Shown one piece after another: positions 7,554 to 15,010 of a stretch of DNA of 29,345 nt. The translations under genes were made by a program, and so were the position numbers. The first letter of the stretch is position 1, and each line of letters begins with the position of its first letter. The notes beneath the pieces are model-generated. The model ran no database searches. It was not told the DNA's origin and saw only the letters and a list, made by a program, of their open reading frames with translations. The DNA is from an uncultured Chloroflexota bacterium (lineage in GTDB: Bacteria > Chloroflexota > Limnocylindria > Limnocylindrales > CSP1-4). The DNA is taken from NCBI GenBank assembly GCA_903928275.1, contig CAIYQJ010000067.1, positions 1-29,345 of the forward strand, given 5' to 3'.

Positions 7554-8767
7554 CAGTTGGTCCCCCCGACGCCGGCGTCACCGGCCGTTCCGGCTCCCGC
7601 GTCACCGGCCGTTCCGGCTCCCGCGTCCGGCGCGGCCGCCACCTCGGGCACGACGTGGCCGTCGGGCGTGACGGCGGCCCGCTTCCGCTTGTTCCGCTGC
7701 ATCCGGGCGATGACGCCCGCGCCATGGACCGCCGTCAGGGCCGCCACGCCGCCGATCGCAACGAGGCCGATCGTCTGCGCCGTGGTGTCCACGCCGATCA
7801 TCTGGACGTCCGGGAGCCGCGAGTAGAACGGGCTCATCCGCGACCAGAACGACGGGCCGGCGCAGCCGATGCAGCCGTGCCCGGCGCCGATCGGCCAGTT
7901 CGTGGCGTCGTTCCACCGCGCGATCGAGCAGTTGTAGTTCGTCTGCGGTCCCTTGCAGCCCATCTTGTAGAGGCACCAGCCGCTCTGCGCGCCCTGGTCG
8001 TTCCACTGCTCCACGAACCGGCCGGCGTCGAAGTGCGCCCTTCGCTCGCACTGGTCGTGGATGAGGTGGCCGTAGGCGAAGAGCGGGCGCCCGAACTGGT
8101 CGAGCGCCGGGGCCGTGCCGAAGGTGAGGTAGTGCACGAGCGTGGCGGCGAGGTTCACGGAGTTGTGCGGGCAGCCGCCGAGGTTGATCGGGCTGAGACC
8201 CGACACGGCCTGGCCGATGCCCACCCCGTTCGTGGGGCCGAGGCTCACGAAGCCGCCATCCCATGCGCAGTCGCCGACGGCGACGACGAGCGCGGCGTCC
8301 CTCGTGACGCGCGTTGCGATGTCGAGGGCGGTCCGCCCGCCGATGGTGCAGAAGATGCCGCCCTCCGCCATCGGGATGCTGCCCTCGACGACACAGACGT
8401 ACTGGCCCTTGAGCCTGGTGACGACGTCGTCGAGGTTCGCCTCGGCCTGCTTCCCGGCCGCGGCCATGATCGTCTCCTGGTACGGCACCGAGAGGATCTC
8501 GATGACGAGCTCGGCCACGTCCGGGTTCGGGCTCCGCAGGAAGGACTCCGTGTTGCCCGCGCAGTCCTGGAACTCGAGCCACACGAGCGTCGGCTTCACC
8601 TGCGCCGAGAGCGCGGCGACGATCCGTGGCGTGTAGCTCCTCGGCAGCGCCAGGGCCGCCGTCATCGAGGTGCAGAACTGGAGGAAGCGCCGCCGCGAGA
8701 CCCCGCGTTGCGCGAGCGCTTCGACCAGCGTCCCGGCATCACCCGGGAGGCCGGAGCCGTCCACCAT
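7553..8767 (-). CDS. hyaA: [NiFe]-hydrogenase small subunit (HyaA type), Tat-exported, with altered proximal cluster site
   Basis: A 404-residue iron-sulfur subunit relaying electrons from the large subunit to cytochrome b. A Tat signal is at 24-42 (SRRRFLQFCTSMTAALAL). The proximal-cluster loop reads EFQDCAGNTESF: Cys69 is present, but residue 72, where standard enzymes have the second Cys (C-x-G-C), is Asn. The other proximal ligands, Cys167 (VGDCA) and Cys199 (GGCP), are present. The extra Cys pair of O2-tolerant 6-Cys enzymes is absent. Distal-cluster ligands fit His237, Cys240, Cys265 and Cys271; medial ligands fit Cys280, Cys299 and Cys302. A transmembrane anchor lies at about 330-352, then a basic stretch and a repetitive Ala/Gly/Thr/Asp tail. 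A GGGGAGGG site precedes the ATG at 8767; TTG at 8770 is a less likely start. First gene of the operon. Confidence 0.95.
   Translation of the reverse strand: MVDGSGLPGDAGTLVEALAQRGVSRRRFLQFCTSMTAALALPRSYTPRIVAALSAQVKPTLVWLEFQDCAGNTESFLRSPNPDVAELVIEILSVPYQETIMAAAGKQAEANLDDVVTRLKGQYVCVVEGSIPMAEGGIFCTIGGRTALDIATRVTRDAALVVAVGDCAWDGGFVSLGPTNGVGIGQAVSGLSPINLGGCPHNSVNLAATLVHYLTFGTAPALDQFGRPLFAYGHLIHDQCERRAHFDAGRFVEQWNDQGAQSGWCLYKMGCKGPQTNYNCSIARWNDATNWPIGAGHGCIGCAGPSFWSRMSPFYSRLPDVQMIGVDTTAQTIGLVAIGGVAALTAVHGAGVIARMQRNKRKRAAVTPDGHVVPEVAAAPDAGAGTAGDAGAGTAGDAGVGGTN
7577..7624 (-). repeat. 24-bp perfect tandem duplication at the 3' end of hyaA
   Basis: Positions 7577-7600 and 7601-7624 are identical, followed by a truncated third start (gtccgg). 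They encode two copies of an octapeptide like AGDAGAGT in the cytoplasmic tail after the transmembrane helix. Family small subunits end soon after the anchor, so this is a lineage-specific low-complexity addition. Confidence 0.9.
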
Positions 8768-9045
8768 CAACCCTCCCCGCGTTCACTGGACGCCCCACGC
8801 GTCCGCCGAGCCGCCCGGCGCGACGCGCCCCGGGAGCGGCGACCTCGACCTGGCGGGCACGCGCGCGGGTGCCGGGCCGATCGGCAAACCATCGGGACTC
8901 TGGGGGGTGGTCCACAGGGCCGAGTGGCCCGGGTCCACGGGCCGAAGGTCCCGGGTGCCGTGGCGGCTGCCGACCGGCCGAGCGTGAGCGTGCGAGGCCC
9001 CGCAAAGGCCTGCGCGAGGGCACCCTGAACGGCTACGATCGATCG
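8768..9045. promoter_or_regulatory. Divergent intergenic region between the hydrogenase operon and tldD
   Basis: This 278-bp stretch has no convincing gene and must hold the start signals of both the leftward hydrogenase operon and rightward tldD. On the minus strand only the ribosome binding site GGGGAGGG (8771-8778) is clear; I see no good -35/-10 pair for the hydrogenase, so it may need an activator or an alternative sigma factor. On the plus strand a TACGAT hexamer sits just before tldD. Several short GC-rich inverted repeats are present but none stands out. Confidence 0.55.
9034..9039 (+). promoter_or_regulatory. Putative -10 element (TACGAT) of a leaderless tldD transcript
   Basis: TACGAT matches the TAnnnT core of -10 elements and ends 6 nt before the tldD ATG at 9046, so transcription would begin at or next to the start codon. 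There is no ribosome binding site before this ATG, which fits a leaderless mRNA. No -35 hexamer is recognisable. Confidence 0.45.
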
Positions 9046-10494
9046 ATGCGCGATCTGCTCGATGGTGCGGTCGAGACGGCGCGCCTCCGTGGCGCGGCGT
9101 ATGCCGACGCCCGTCATGTCCACCGGCTCGACGAGTCGCTCGTGGTCCGCACCGGGCGCGTGGAGGCCGCGGCGTCCGGGGAGAGCGAGGGCGTCGGGAT
9201 CCGGGTCCTCGTCGACGGCGCGTGGGGGTTCGCCGCGACCGCGTCCGTCGACCGCGAGGAGGTGGGCCGAACGGCGGCGCGGGCCGTCGAGATCGCGCGG
9301 GCCTCCGCGACGGCCCTCCGGAACCGGGTTGCGCTCGATACCCGGGAGCCCGCGGTCGGCCGGTACGCGACACCCGTGGCCGAGGACCCGTTCCGCGTCC
9401 CGCTCGAGGAGAAGCTCGCCGACCTGCTCGCGGCGGACGAGGCCATGCGCGCCGTGCCGGGCGTCTCGTTCACGGAGGCTCTGTTCCAGGCGCAGCGCGA
9501 GCAGAAGACTTTCGTGTCGTCGGAGGGCGCGTTCACCGAACAGACGATCACCCACGTTGGCGCGGGGGTGGAGGCCAACGCGATCGAAGGCGACGAGCAC
9601 CAGCGGCGGAGCTACCCGGACGCCGGGGGCGGATTCCAGGCGGCGGGCTACGAGTACGTGCGGTCGCTCGACCTCGCTGGGCGCGCCGGGCAGCTGGCGG
9701 AGGAGTCGGTCGCGCTCCTCTCGGCGCCGCAGCTGCCGGCAGGACGGCGGACGATCGTCCTCGACCCGTCGCAGCTCTACCTCCAGCTCCACGAGAGCTG
9801 CGGCCACCCGACGGAGCTCGACCGCGTCTTCGGGACCGAGGCCAGCTACGCCGGCACGAGCTTCCTCACGCCCGACCTGCTCGCGAGCGGCTTCCGATAC
9901 GGGTCGGACCTCGTGGACATCGTCGCGGACGCCACGGCCGCCGGCGGCCTCGGGACATTCGGCTGGGATGACGAGGGCGTGCCGGCGCAGGCGGTCCCGC
10001 TCGTGCGGGAGGGGATCTTCGTCGGCTACCTCAGCTCGCGGGAGACGGCGCCGCGGATCGGCCGGGCAAGCGGCGGGGCGATGCGCGCCGACGGCTGGAA
10101 CCGGATCCCGCTCATCCGGATGACGAACGTGAACCTGCTGCCGAAGCCCGGGATGTCGCTCGCGGAGATCGTCGCAGACACGGACGACGGGCTGTACCTC
10201 GCGTCGAACCGGAGCTGGAGCATCGACGACCGGCGGCTCAACTTCCAGTTCGCCACCGAGGTCGCGTACGAGATCCGCGGCGGGAAGCTCGGCACCCTCT
10301 ACCGGAACCCGACGTACACCGGGATCACGCCGGAGTTCTGGCGCTCTTGCGACGCGGTGGGCGATGCGAGCAGCTGGGTCATGCTCGGCACGCCGAACTG
10401 CGGGAAGGGCGAGCCCGGGCAGACCGGGCACGTGGGCCACGGCGTGTCCGGCGCGCGCTTCCGGGACGTCCAGGTGGGAGTCGGGCGATGGTGA
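9046..10494 (+). CDS. tldD: TldD metalloprotease subunit
   Basis: A 482-residue protein, the normal TldD length. TldD is the zinc-bearing subunit of the TldD/TldE heterodimer, which cuts unfolded peptides in its internal cavity (microcin B17 leader, CcdA in E. coli). The HExxxH zinc motif is seen as HESCGH (residues 249-254), in the same place as HEAVGH of E. coli TldD, and a later NCGKG near residue 450 is the expected third-ligand region. The C terminus (GHVGHGVSGARFRDVQVG) is typical of the family. The longest frame starts at 8626, inside hyaA, but family length and the TACGAT element support the ATG at 9046. It overlaps tldE by 7 nt. Confidence 0.93.
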   Translation: MRDLLDGAVETARLRGAAYADARHVHRLDESLVVRTGRVEAAASGESEGVGIRVLVDGAWGFAATASVDREEVGRTAARAVEIARASATALRNRVALDTREPAVGRYATPVAEDPFRVPLEEKLADLLAADEAMRAVPGVSFTEALFQAQREQKTFVSSEGAFTEQTITHVGAGVEANAIEGDEHQRRSYPDAGGGFQAAGYEYVRSLDLAGRAGQLAEESVALLSAPQLPAGRRTIVLDPSQLYLQLHESCGHPTELDRVFGTEASYAGTSFLTPDLLASGFRYGSDLVDIVADATAAGGLGTFGWDDEGVPAQAVPLVREGIFVGYLSSRETAPRIGRASGGAMRADGWNRIPLIRMTNVNLLPKPGMSLAEIVADTDDGLYLASNRSWSIDDRRLNFQFATEVAYEIRGGKLGTLYRNPTYTGITPEFWRSCDAVGDASSWVMLGTPNCGKGEPGQTGHVGHGVSGARFRDVQVGVGRW

Positions 10495-11849
10495 GACCCG
10501 CCGCGACGGACGGGGGCGTCCTCCTCGAGATCGGCGAGCGGCTCCTCGCCTACGCCGAGGCGGAGGGCGCGTCCGACGCCGAGGTCGTGGCGTGGCTCGA
10601 GGACGCGTCGCTCACCCGGTTCGCGAACAGCGAGATCCACCAGAACGTCGCCGAATCCGGTGTCCACGTGAGCCTGCGGTTCGTTGCCGGACGCCGCCAG
10701 GGCGTGGCTTCCACCGACCGGCTCGACGATGCGGCGCTCCACCGCGTGGCAGAGGCCGCGGGACGGATCGCCGCGGTGACGGCCGAGCGCGACGACGGCG
10801 TCGCCCTCCCCGAACCCGCCCCGATCCGGGACATGGGCGAGGCGCTGAGCGCGGCCACCGCGGACGCGACGCCCGATCTCCGCGCGGCCGGGGCGCGGGC
10901 GGTCATCGCCGCGGCCGACGCGGCGGGCGTCATCGCGTACGGGTCGTTCGCGACCGCGGTCGAGACGCTCGCCGTGGCGAACTCCCGTGGCGTGCGTGCC
11001 GCCGGATCGCGGTCGTGGGCGCAGCTCCTCACGGTGATGATGGGCCCGGGCGGCGGCACCGGCTACGCGGAGCGGGCGGCCGTCGACGTGGGAACGATCG
11101 ACGCGGCGGCGATCGGCGCCGAGGCGGCGGAGCGGGCACGCGCGTCGCGGGACCCGATCGCGGTCGAGGCCGGCGACTACCAGGTCGTCCTCGAGAGCTA
11201 CGCCGTCGGCGACATCGCGGAGAACCTCGGCTTCCTCGGCTTCTCCGCGCTGGCCGTGGAGGAGGGCCGCTCGTTCGCCGAGCCCGGCCGACGGATCGGG
11301 TCGGACCTCGTGTCCATCTGGGACGACGGGGCGGACCCTGGGTGCCTGCCCATGCCGTTCGACTTCGAGGGCGTCCCCAAGGAGCGCGTGTCCCTCGTCG
11401 ATCACGGGATCTGTCGCGACGTTGTGTACGACGCGCAGACGGCGGCCCACGCCGGGAGGCGATCGACCGGCCACGGCCTGCCGGCCCCCAACACGTACGG
11501 ACCGCTCCCGATGAACATCGTCATGGCGCCCGGGACCACGTCGCGCGCCGACCTCGTCGCCGGCATGGACCGCGGGCTGCTCGTCACGCGCTTCCATTAC
11601 ACGAACCCGGTCCACCCCAAGCTCGCGATCGTCACGGGGATGACGCGGGACGGGACGTTCCTCGTGGAGGGCGGGCGCGTCGTCGCGCCGGTCCGCAACC
11701 TGCGGTTCACCCAGAGCTACCTCGACGCGCTCGCGGGCGTCGAGGCCGTCTCGACGGAGCGACGCCTCGTGCGCGGGTATGCGGGTGGCATGCTCGTCCC
11801 GGCGGTGCGGATCGCAGCATGGACGTTCACCGGCACCACCGAGCACTGA
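10488..11849 (+). CDS. tldE: TldE/PmbA, non-catalytic partner of TldD
   Basis: A 453-residue paralogue of TldD without an HExxxH motif, matching TldE/PmbA (450 residues in E. coli). Family stretches include the N-terminal DAEVVAWLEDASLTRFANSE and the C-terminal GGRVVAPVRNLRFTQSYLDAL. It forms the cavity of the peptidase together with TldD. The ATG at 10488 lies inside the end of tldD (7-nt overlap), indicating an operon and coupled synthesis of the two partners. The longer frame beginning at 10347 would overlap tldD by about 150 nt and is rejected. The gap to gcvPA is 84 nt, so read-through into the glycine genes is possible. Confidence 0.93.
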   Translation: MVRPAATDGGVLLEIGERLLAYAEAEGASDAEVVAWLEDASLTRFANSEIHQNVAESGVHVSLRFVAGRRQGVASTDRLDDAALHRVAEAAGRIAAVTAERDDGVALPEPAPIRDMGEALSAATADATPDLRAAGARAVIAAADAAGVIAYGSFATAVETLAVANSRGVRAAGSRSWAQLLTVMMGPGGGTGYAERAAVDVGTIDAAAIGAEAAERARASRDPIAVEAGDYQVVLESYAVGDIAENLGFLGFSALAVEEGRSFAEPGRRIGSDLVSIWDDGADPGCLPMPFDFEGVPKERVSLVDHGICRDVVYDAQTAAHAGRRSTGHGLPAPNTYGPLPMNIVMAPGTTSRADLVAGMDRGLLVTRFHYTNPVHPKLAIVTGMTRDGTFLVEGGRVVAPVRNLRFTQSYLDALAGVEAVSTERRLVRGYAGGMLVPAVRIAAWTFTGTTEH

Positions 11850-11933
11850 CGGACGACGCCGGGCGCCGACCACGCGGGCTGTCGGCAGCTCGTGCGGCCC
11901 GCCCTGGGGCAGTGGGTGAGATCGAGGCGGATG

Positions 11934-13352
11934 ATGAGCGACGGTCAGGCGCGGGTCCACCCGTACATCCCCAACTCCATCCCGGCGGTGCGAGCGGCGA
12001 TGCTCGAGGCGGTGGGCGCGGCGAGTGTCGAGGACTTCTACGCCGACGTCCCGGCGTCGATCCGACTCGGTCGGCGGCTCGACCTGCCGACGCCACTGCG
12101 GTCGGAGGTGGAGCTCGTCCGCCACGTCGAGGGACTGCTGGACCGCAACCGCTCCACCCGGGAGATGCTCAGCTTCCTCGGGGCCGGCTGCTATCCGCAT
12201 CACGTCCCGGCGGTCTGCGACGAGGTCAACGGGCGGGGCGAGTTCCTCACGGCGTACGCGGGTGACCCGTACGAGGACCACGGCCGCTTCCAGGCGCTCT
12301 TCGAGTACGAGTCGATGATGGCCGAGCTGCTCGAGATGGACGTGGTGAACGTCCCGGTCTACGACGGCTTCCAGGCGAACGCGACCGCGCTGCGGATGGC
12401 CGGCAGGATCACGGGCCGACTCCGGGCCCTCGTGCCGGCCACGATCTCGCGCGACAAGCGGTCGAAGATCGTGGACTACGTCGCCCCGGACCTGCGCGTC
12501 GATGACGTCGCGCTGGACCCGGCGACCGGACTCCTCGACCTGGAGGCGCTCCGCGCTGCGCTCGCCGACGACCGGGCGGCGCCCGGCAGCGACGTCGCGG
12601 CGGTCCTCGTGGAGAACCCCACGTACCTCGGGGCTGTCGAGACGCAGGGTCCGGAGATCGTCCGCCTCGCGCACGAGGCCGGCGCGATCGCGGTCGTGTC
12701 GGTCGACCCCTCCACGCTGGGTGTCCTGGCACCGCCGGCGGCGTGGGGCGCGGACATCGCGTGCGGCGACATCCAGCCGCTCGGGATGCACCAGCAGTTC
12801 GGCGGCGGTCACGCGGGGTTCATCGCCTCTCACGACGACCCGCGTGTCGTCATGGAGTACCCGTCGCGGCTCTTCGGCATCGCCCCGACCGCGGTGGAGG
12901 GGGAGTACGGCTTCGGGGACGTCGCGTACGAGCGGACCTCCTTCGCCGTCCGCGAAGAGGGCAAGGAATGGGTGGGGACGGCGGCGGCCCTGTGGGGGAT
13001 CACCGCCGGCGTCTACCTCGCGCTCATGGGACCGCAGGGGATGCGCGAGCTCGGCGAGACGATGATGGCGCGGACCCGCTACGCGATGACCCGACTCGCG
13101 GCGATCCCCGGCGTGCGCGTCCCGTTCGCCGACCAGCACCACGTGAAGGAGTTCGTCGTCGACCTCGCGGGCAGCGGCCGGACGGTCGCCGAGGTCTCGG
13201 CGGCGCTCGTGGAGCGCGGCATCTTCTTCGGGGCGGACGTGCGCCACGAGCTCCCCGGCCTCGGGGCGCCGGCGCTCGTCTGCGTGACGGAGATCCACAC
13301 GAAGGCCGACATCGACCGGCTCGCGGTCGAGCTCGAGGCGGTGCTCCGGTGA
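11934..13352 (+). CDS. gcvPA: Glycine decarboxylase P-protein, subunit 1
   Basis: A 472-residue protein with the GcvPA hallmarks: HPYIPNS near the start, REMLSFLGAGCYPHHVPAVCDEV, YAGDPYEDHGRFQALFEYESMMAELLEMDVVN and GDIQPLGMHQQFGGGHAGF. With GcvPB it forms the PLP-dependent glycine decarboxylase, which releases CO2 and loads aminomethyl on the lipoyl arm of GcvH. GcvPA itself lacks the PLP lysine. Two adjacent ATGs (11931, 11934) exist; GAGG at 11924-11927 is better spaced from the second. Its stop overlaps the gcvPB GTG. No gcvT, gcvH or lpd is found in the window. Confidence 0.96.
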   Translation: MSDGQARVHPYIPNSIPAVRAAMLEAVGAASVEDFYADVPASIRLGRRLDLPTPLRSEVELVRHVEGLLDRNRSTREMLSFLGAGCYPHHVPAVCDEVNGRGEFLTAYAGDPYEDHGRFQALFEYESMMAELLEMDVVNVPVYDGFQANATALRMAGRITGRLRALVPATISRDKRSKIVDYVAPDLRVDDVALDPATGLLDLEALRAALADDRAAPGSDVAAVLVENPTYLGAVETQGPEIVRLAHEAGAIAVVSVDPSTLGVLAPPAAWGADIACGDIQPLGMHQQFGGGHAGFIASHDDPRVVMEYPSRLFGIAPTAVEGEYGFGDVAYERTSFAVREEGKEWVGTAAALWGITAGVYLALMGPQGMRELGETMMARTRYAMTRLAAIPGVRVPFADQHHVKEFVVDLAGSGRTVAEVSAALVERGIFFGADVRHELPGLGAPALVCVTEIHTKADIDRLAVELEAVLR

Positions 13353-15010
13353 GCGCGTCGGGCGGCCACGGAGCCGGCGGCTCGACACCGGCGGCGGGTC
13401 CCGGCCTCCCCGTGGGCCCCAAGCCCATGCCCCGGCGGTTCCACCAGGCGCGCTGGGACGAGCCGATCGTCTTCGAGCTCTCCGTGCCCGGCGCTCGCGG
13501 TGTGCTGCCACCGGAGACGGAGCCGGCGGTCGCCGACATCGTCGGCGATCCTGCAGCGGCGCTGCCGCCTGGCATCCGGCGCGAGACGCCGCCCGCGCTG
13601 CCGGAGCTGAGCCAGGTCCACGTCCTCCGCCACTACGATCGCCTGTCGCAGGAGACCCTCGGCGTCGACCTCAACATCGACGTGGGGCAGGGCACCTGCA
13701 CGATGAAGTACTCGCCCAAGGTCAACGACCAGCTCGTGCGAAGCCACCGGCTCGCCGACCTCCATCCGCTGCAGGACCCGTCCACGATCCAGGGGATCCT
13801 CGAGATCATGTGGCGGCTCGAGCGGATGCTCGCCGAGATCTCCGGGATGGACCGGGTCTCGCTGCAGACCGGGGCGGGGTCGGCCGCGATCTGGGCGAAC
13901 GTGTCGATGATCCGCGCGTACCACGCGGCCCGGGGCGACGGTGCGCTGCGCGACGAGGTGATCACCACGATCTTCAGCCACCCCTCGAACGCGGCGTGTG
14001 CGAAGACGGCCGGATACCGGGTCATCACCCTCTACCCGGACGCCGACGGCTACCCAGACCTCGGCGCCCTCCGGGCGGCCGTGTCGGAGCGGACCGCCGC
14101 GCTCCTGATCACGAACCCCGAGGACACGGGGATCTTCAACCCGCGGATCGAGGAGTTCGTCCGGGTGGTCCACCACGTCGGCGGGCTCGCCTCGTACGAC
14201 CAGGCCAACGCGAACGGGATCCTCGGGATCACGCGGGCACGGGATGCCGGGTTCGACCTCTGCCACTTCAACCTGCACAAGACGTTCTCGACGCCGCATG
14301 CGTGCGGCGGCCCCGCGGCGGGCGCGTGCGGCGTCACCGACGCGATCGCGCCGTTCCTCCCGCGGCCGACCGTGGAGACCGACGGGACCCGCTACTGGCT
14401 CGACGACGACCGGCCCGCCTCGATCGGCAAGGTCCGGCCGTGGTACGGCGTCGCGCCCAACCTCGTGCGGGCCTACGCGTGGATCATGAGCCTCGGCGCC
14501 GACGGGCTCCGGTCGGTCGCCGAGACCGCGGTCCTCAACAACAACTACCTCATGGCGAAGGTCCTCGAGATCCGCGGGGCCTCCGCGCCTTACGCGGCGG
14601 GGAAGCGCCGGATCGAGCAGGTCCGCTACAGCTGGGACGAGCTCGCGCGCGACACGGGCGTCCACACCGAGGAGATCGGCGCCCGCGTGGTCGACTTCGG
14701 GGCCCATTACTGGATGAGCCACCACCCGTACGTGGTCCCGGAGCCCATGACGCTCGAGCCGACCGAGTCGTACTCGCGCGAGGACCTCGATGAGCACGTC
14801 GCCATCCTCCGGACGGTCGCCGCGGAGGCATACGCCGACCCCGACCACGTCCACGGAGCGCCGTACGCGAGCACGGTCCACCGGATCGACCAGGAGACGC
14901 TCGACGACCCGGAGCGCTGGGCCGTGACGTGGCGCGCATACCGCCGCAAGTACCCGATCGCAGGCGGCGCCGCGACGGGCCCATCGGCGGGGAGCCCGGC
15001 GGGCGGGTGA
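13349..15010 (+). CDS. gcvPB: Glycine decarboxylase P-protein, subunit 2 (PLP-binding)
   Basis: A 553-residue protein from the GTG at 13349, which overlaps the gcvPA stop as GTGA. GcvPB is usually 480-520 residues; the excess is a Gly/Ala/Pro-rich N terminus, and the conserved part begins near EPIVFELSVPGARG (an ATG at 13427 is an alternative start). Seen family stretches: NIDVGQGTCTMKYSPK, HPLQDPSTIQGILEIMW, LQTGAGSAAIWANV and DLCHFNLHKTFSTPH. Lys311 of the last is the PLP Schiff-base lysine. The C-terminal HGAPYASTVHRIDQETL is also typical. The PLP supply genes pdxS/pdxT are 8 kb away in a separate operon. Confidence 0.96.
   Translation: MSASGGHGAGGSTPAAGPGLPVGPKPMPRRFHQARWDEPIVFELSVPGARGVLPPETEPAVADIVGDPAAALPPGIRRETPPALPELSQVHVLRHYDRLSQETLGVDLNIDVGQGTCTMKYSPKVNDQLVRSHRLADLHPLQDPSTIQGILEIMWRLERMLAEISGMDRVSLQTGAGSAAIWANVSMIRAYHAARGDGALRDEVITTIFSHPSNAACAKTAGYRVITLYPDADGYPDLGALRAAVSERTAALLITNPEDTGIFNPRIEEFVRVVHHVGGLASYDQANANGILGITRARDAGFDLCHFNLHKTFSTPHACGGPAAGACGVTDAIAPFLPRPTVETDGTRYWLDDDRPASIGKVRPWYGVAPNLVRAYAWIMSLGADGLRSVAETAVLNNNYLMAKVLEIRGASAPYAAGKRRIEQVRYSWDELARDTGVHTEEIGARVVDFGAHYWMSHHPYVVPEPMTLEPTESYSREDLDEHVAILRTVAAEAYADPDHVHGAPYASTVHRIDQETLDDPERWAVTWRAYRRKYPIAGGAATGPSAGSPAGG

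Noticed and set aside
8438..8770. Extending hyaA to a TTG at 8770
   Set aside because: An ATG directly follows, with a suitable ribosome binding site, so TTG would add one residue for no reason.
9046..11849. tldD-tldE as hydrogenase-specific proteases
   Set aside because: They are transcribed away from the hydrogenase operon, are ordinary full-length family members found in many bacteria without hydrogenase, and the hydrogenase already has its own HybD-type protease.
10299..13511. A 1070-codon minus-strand frame over tldE and gcvPA
   Set aside because: Antisense shadow of two clear plus-strand genes; composition is Arg-rich with no motif.
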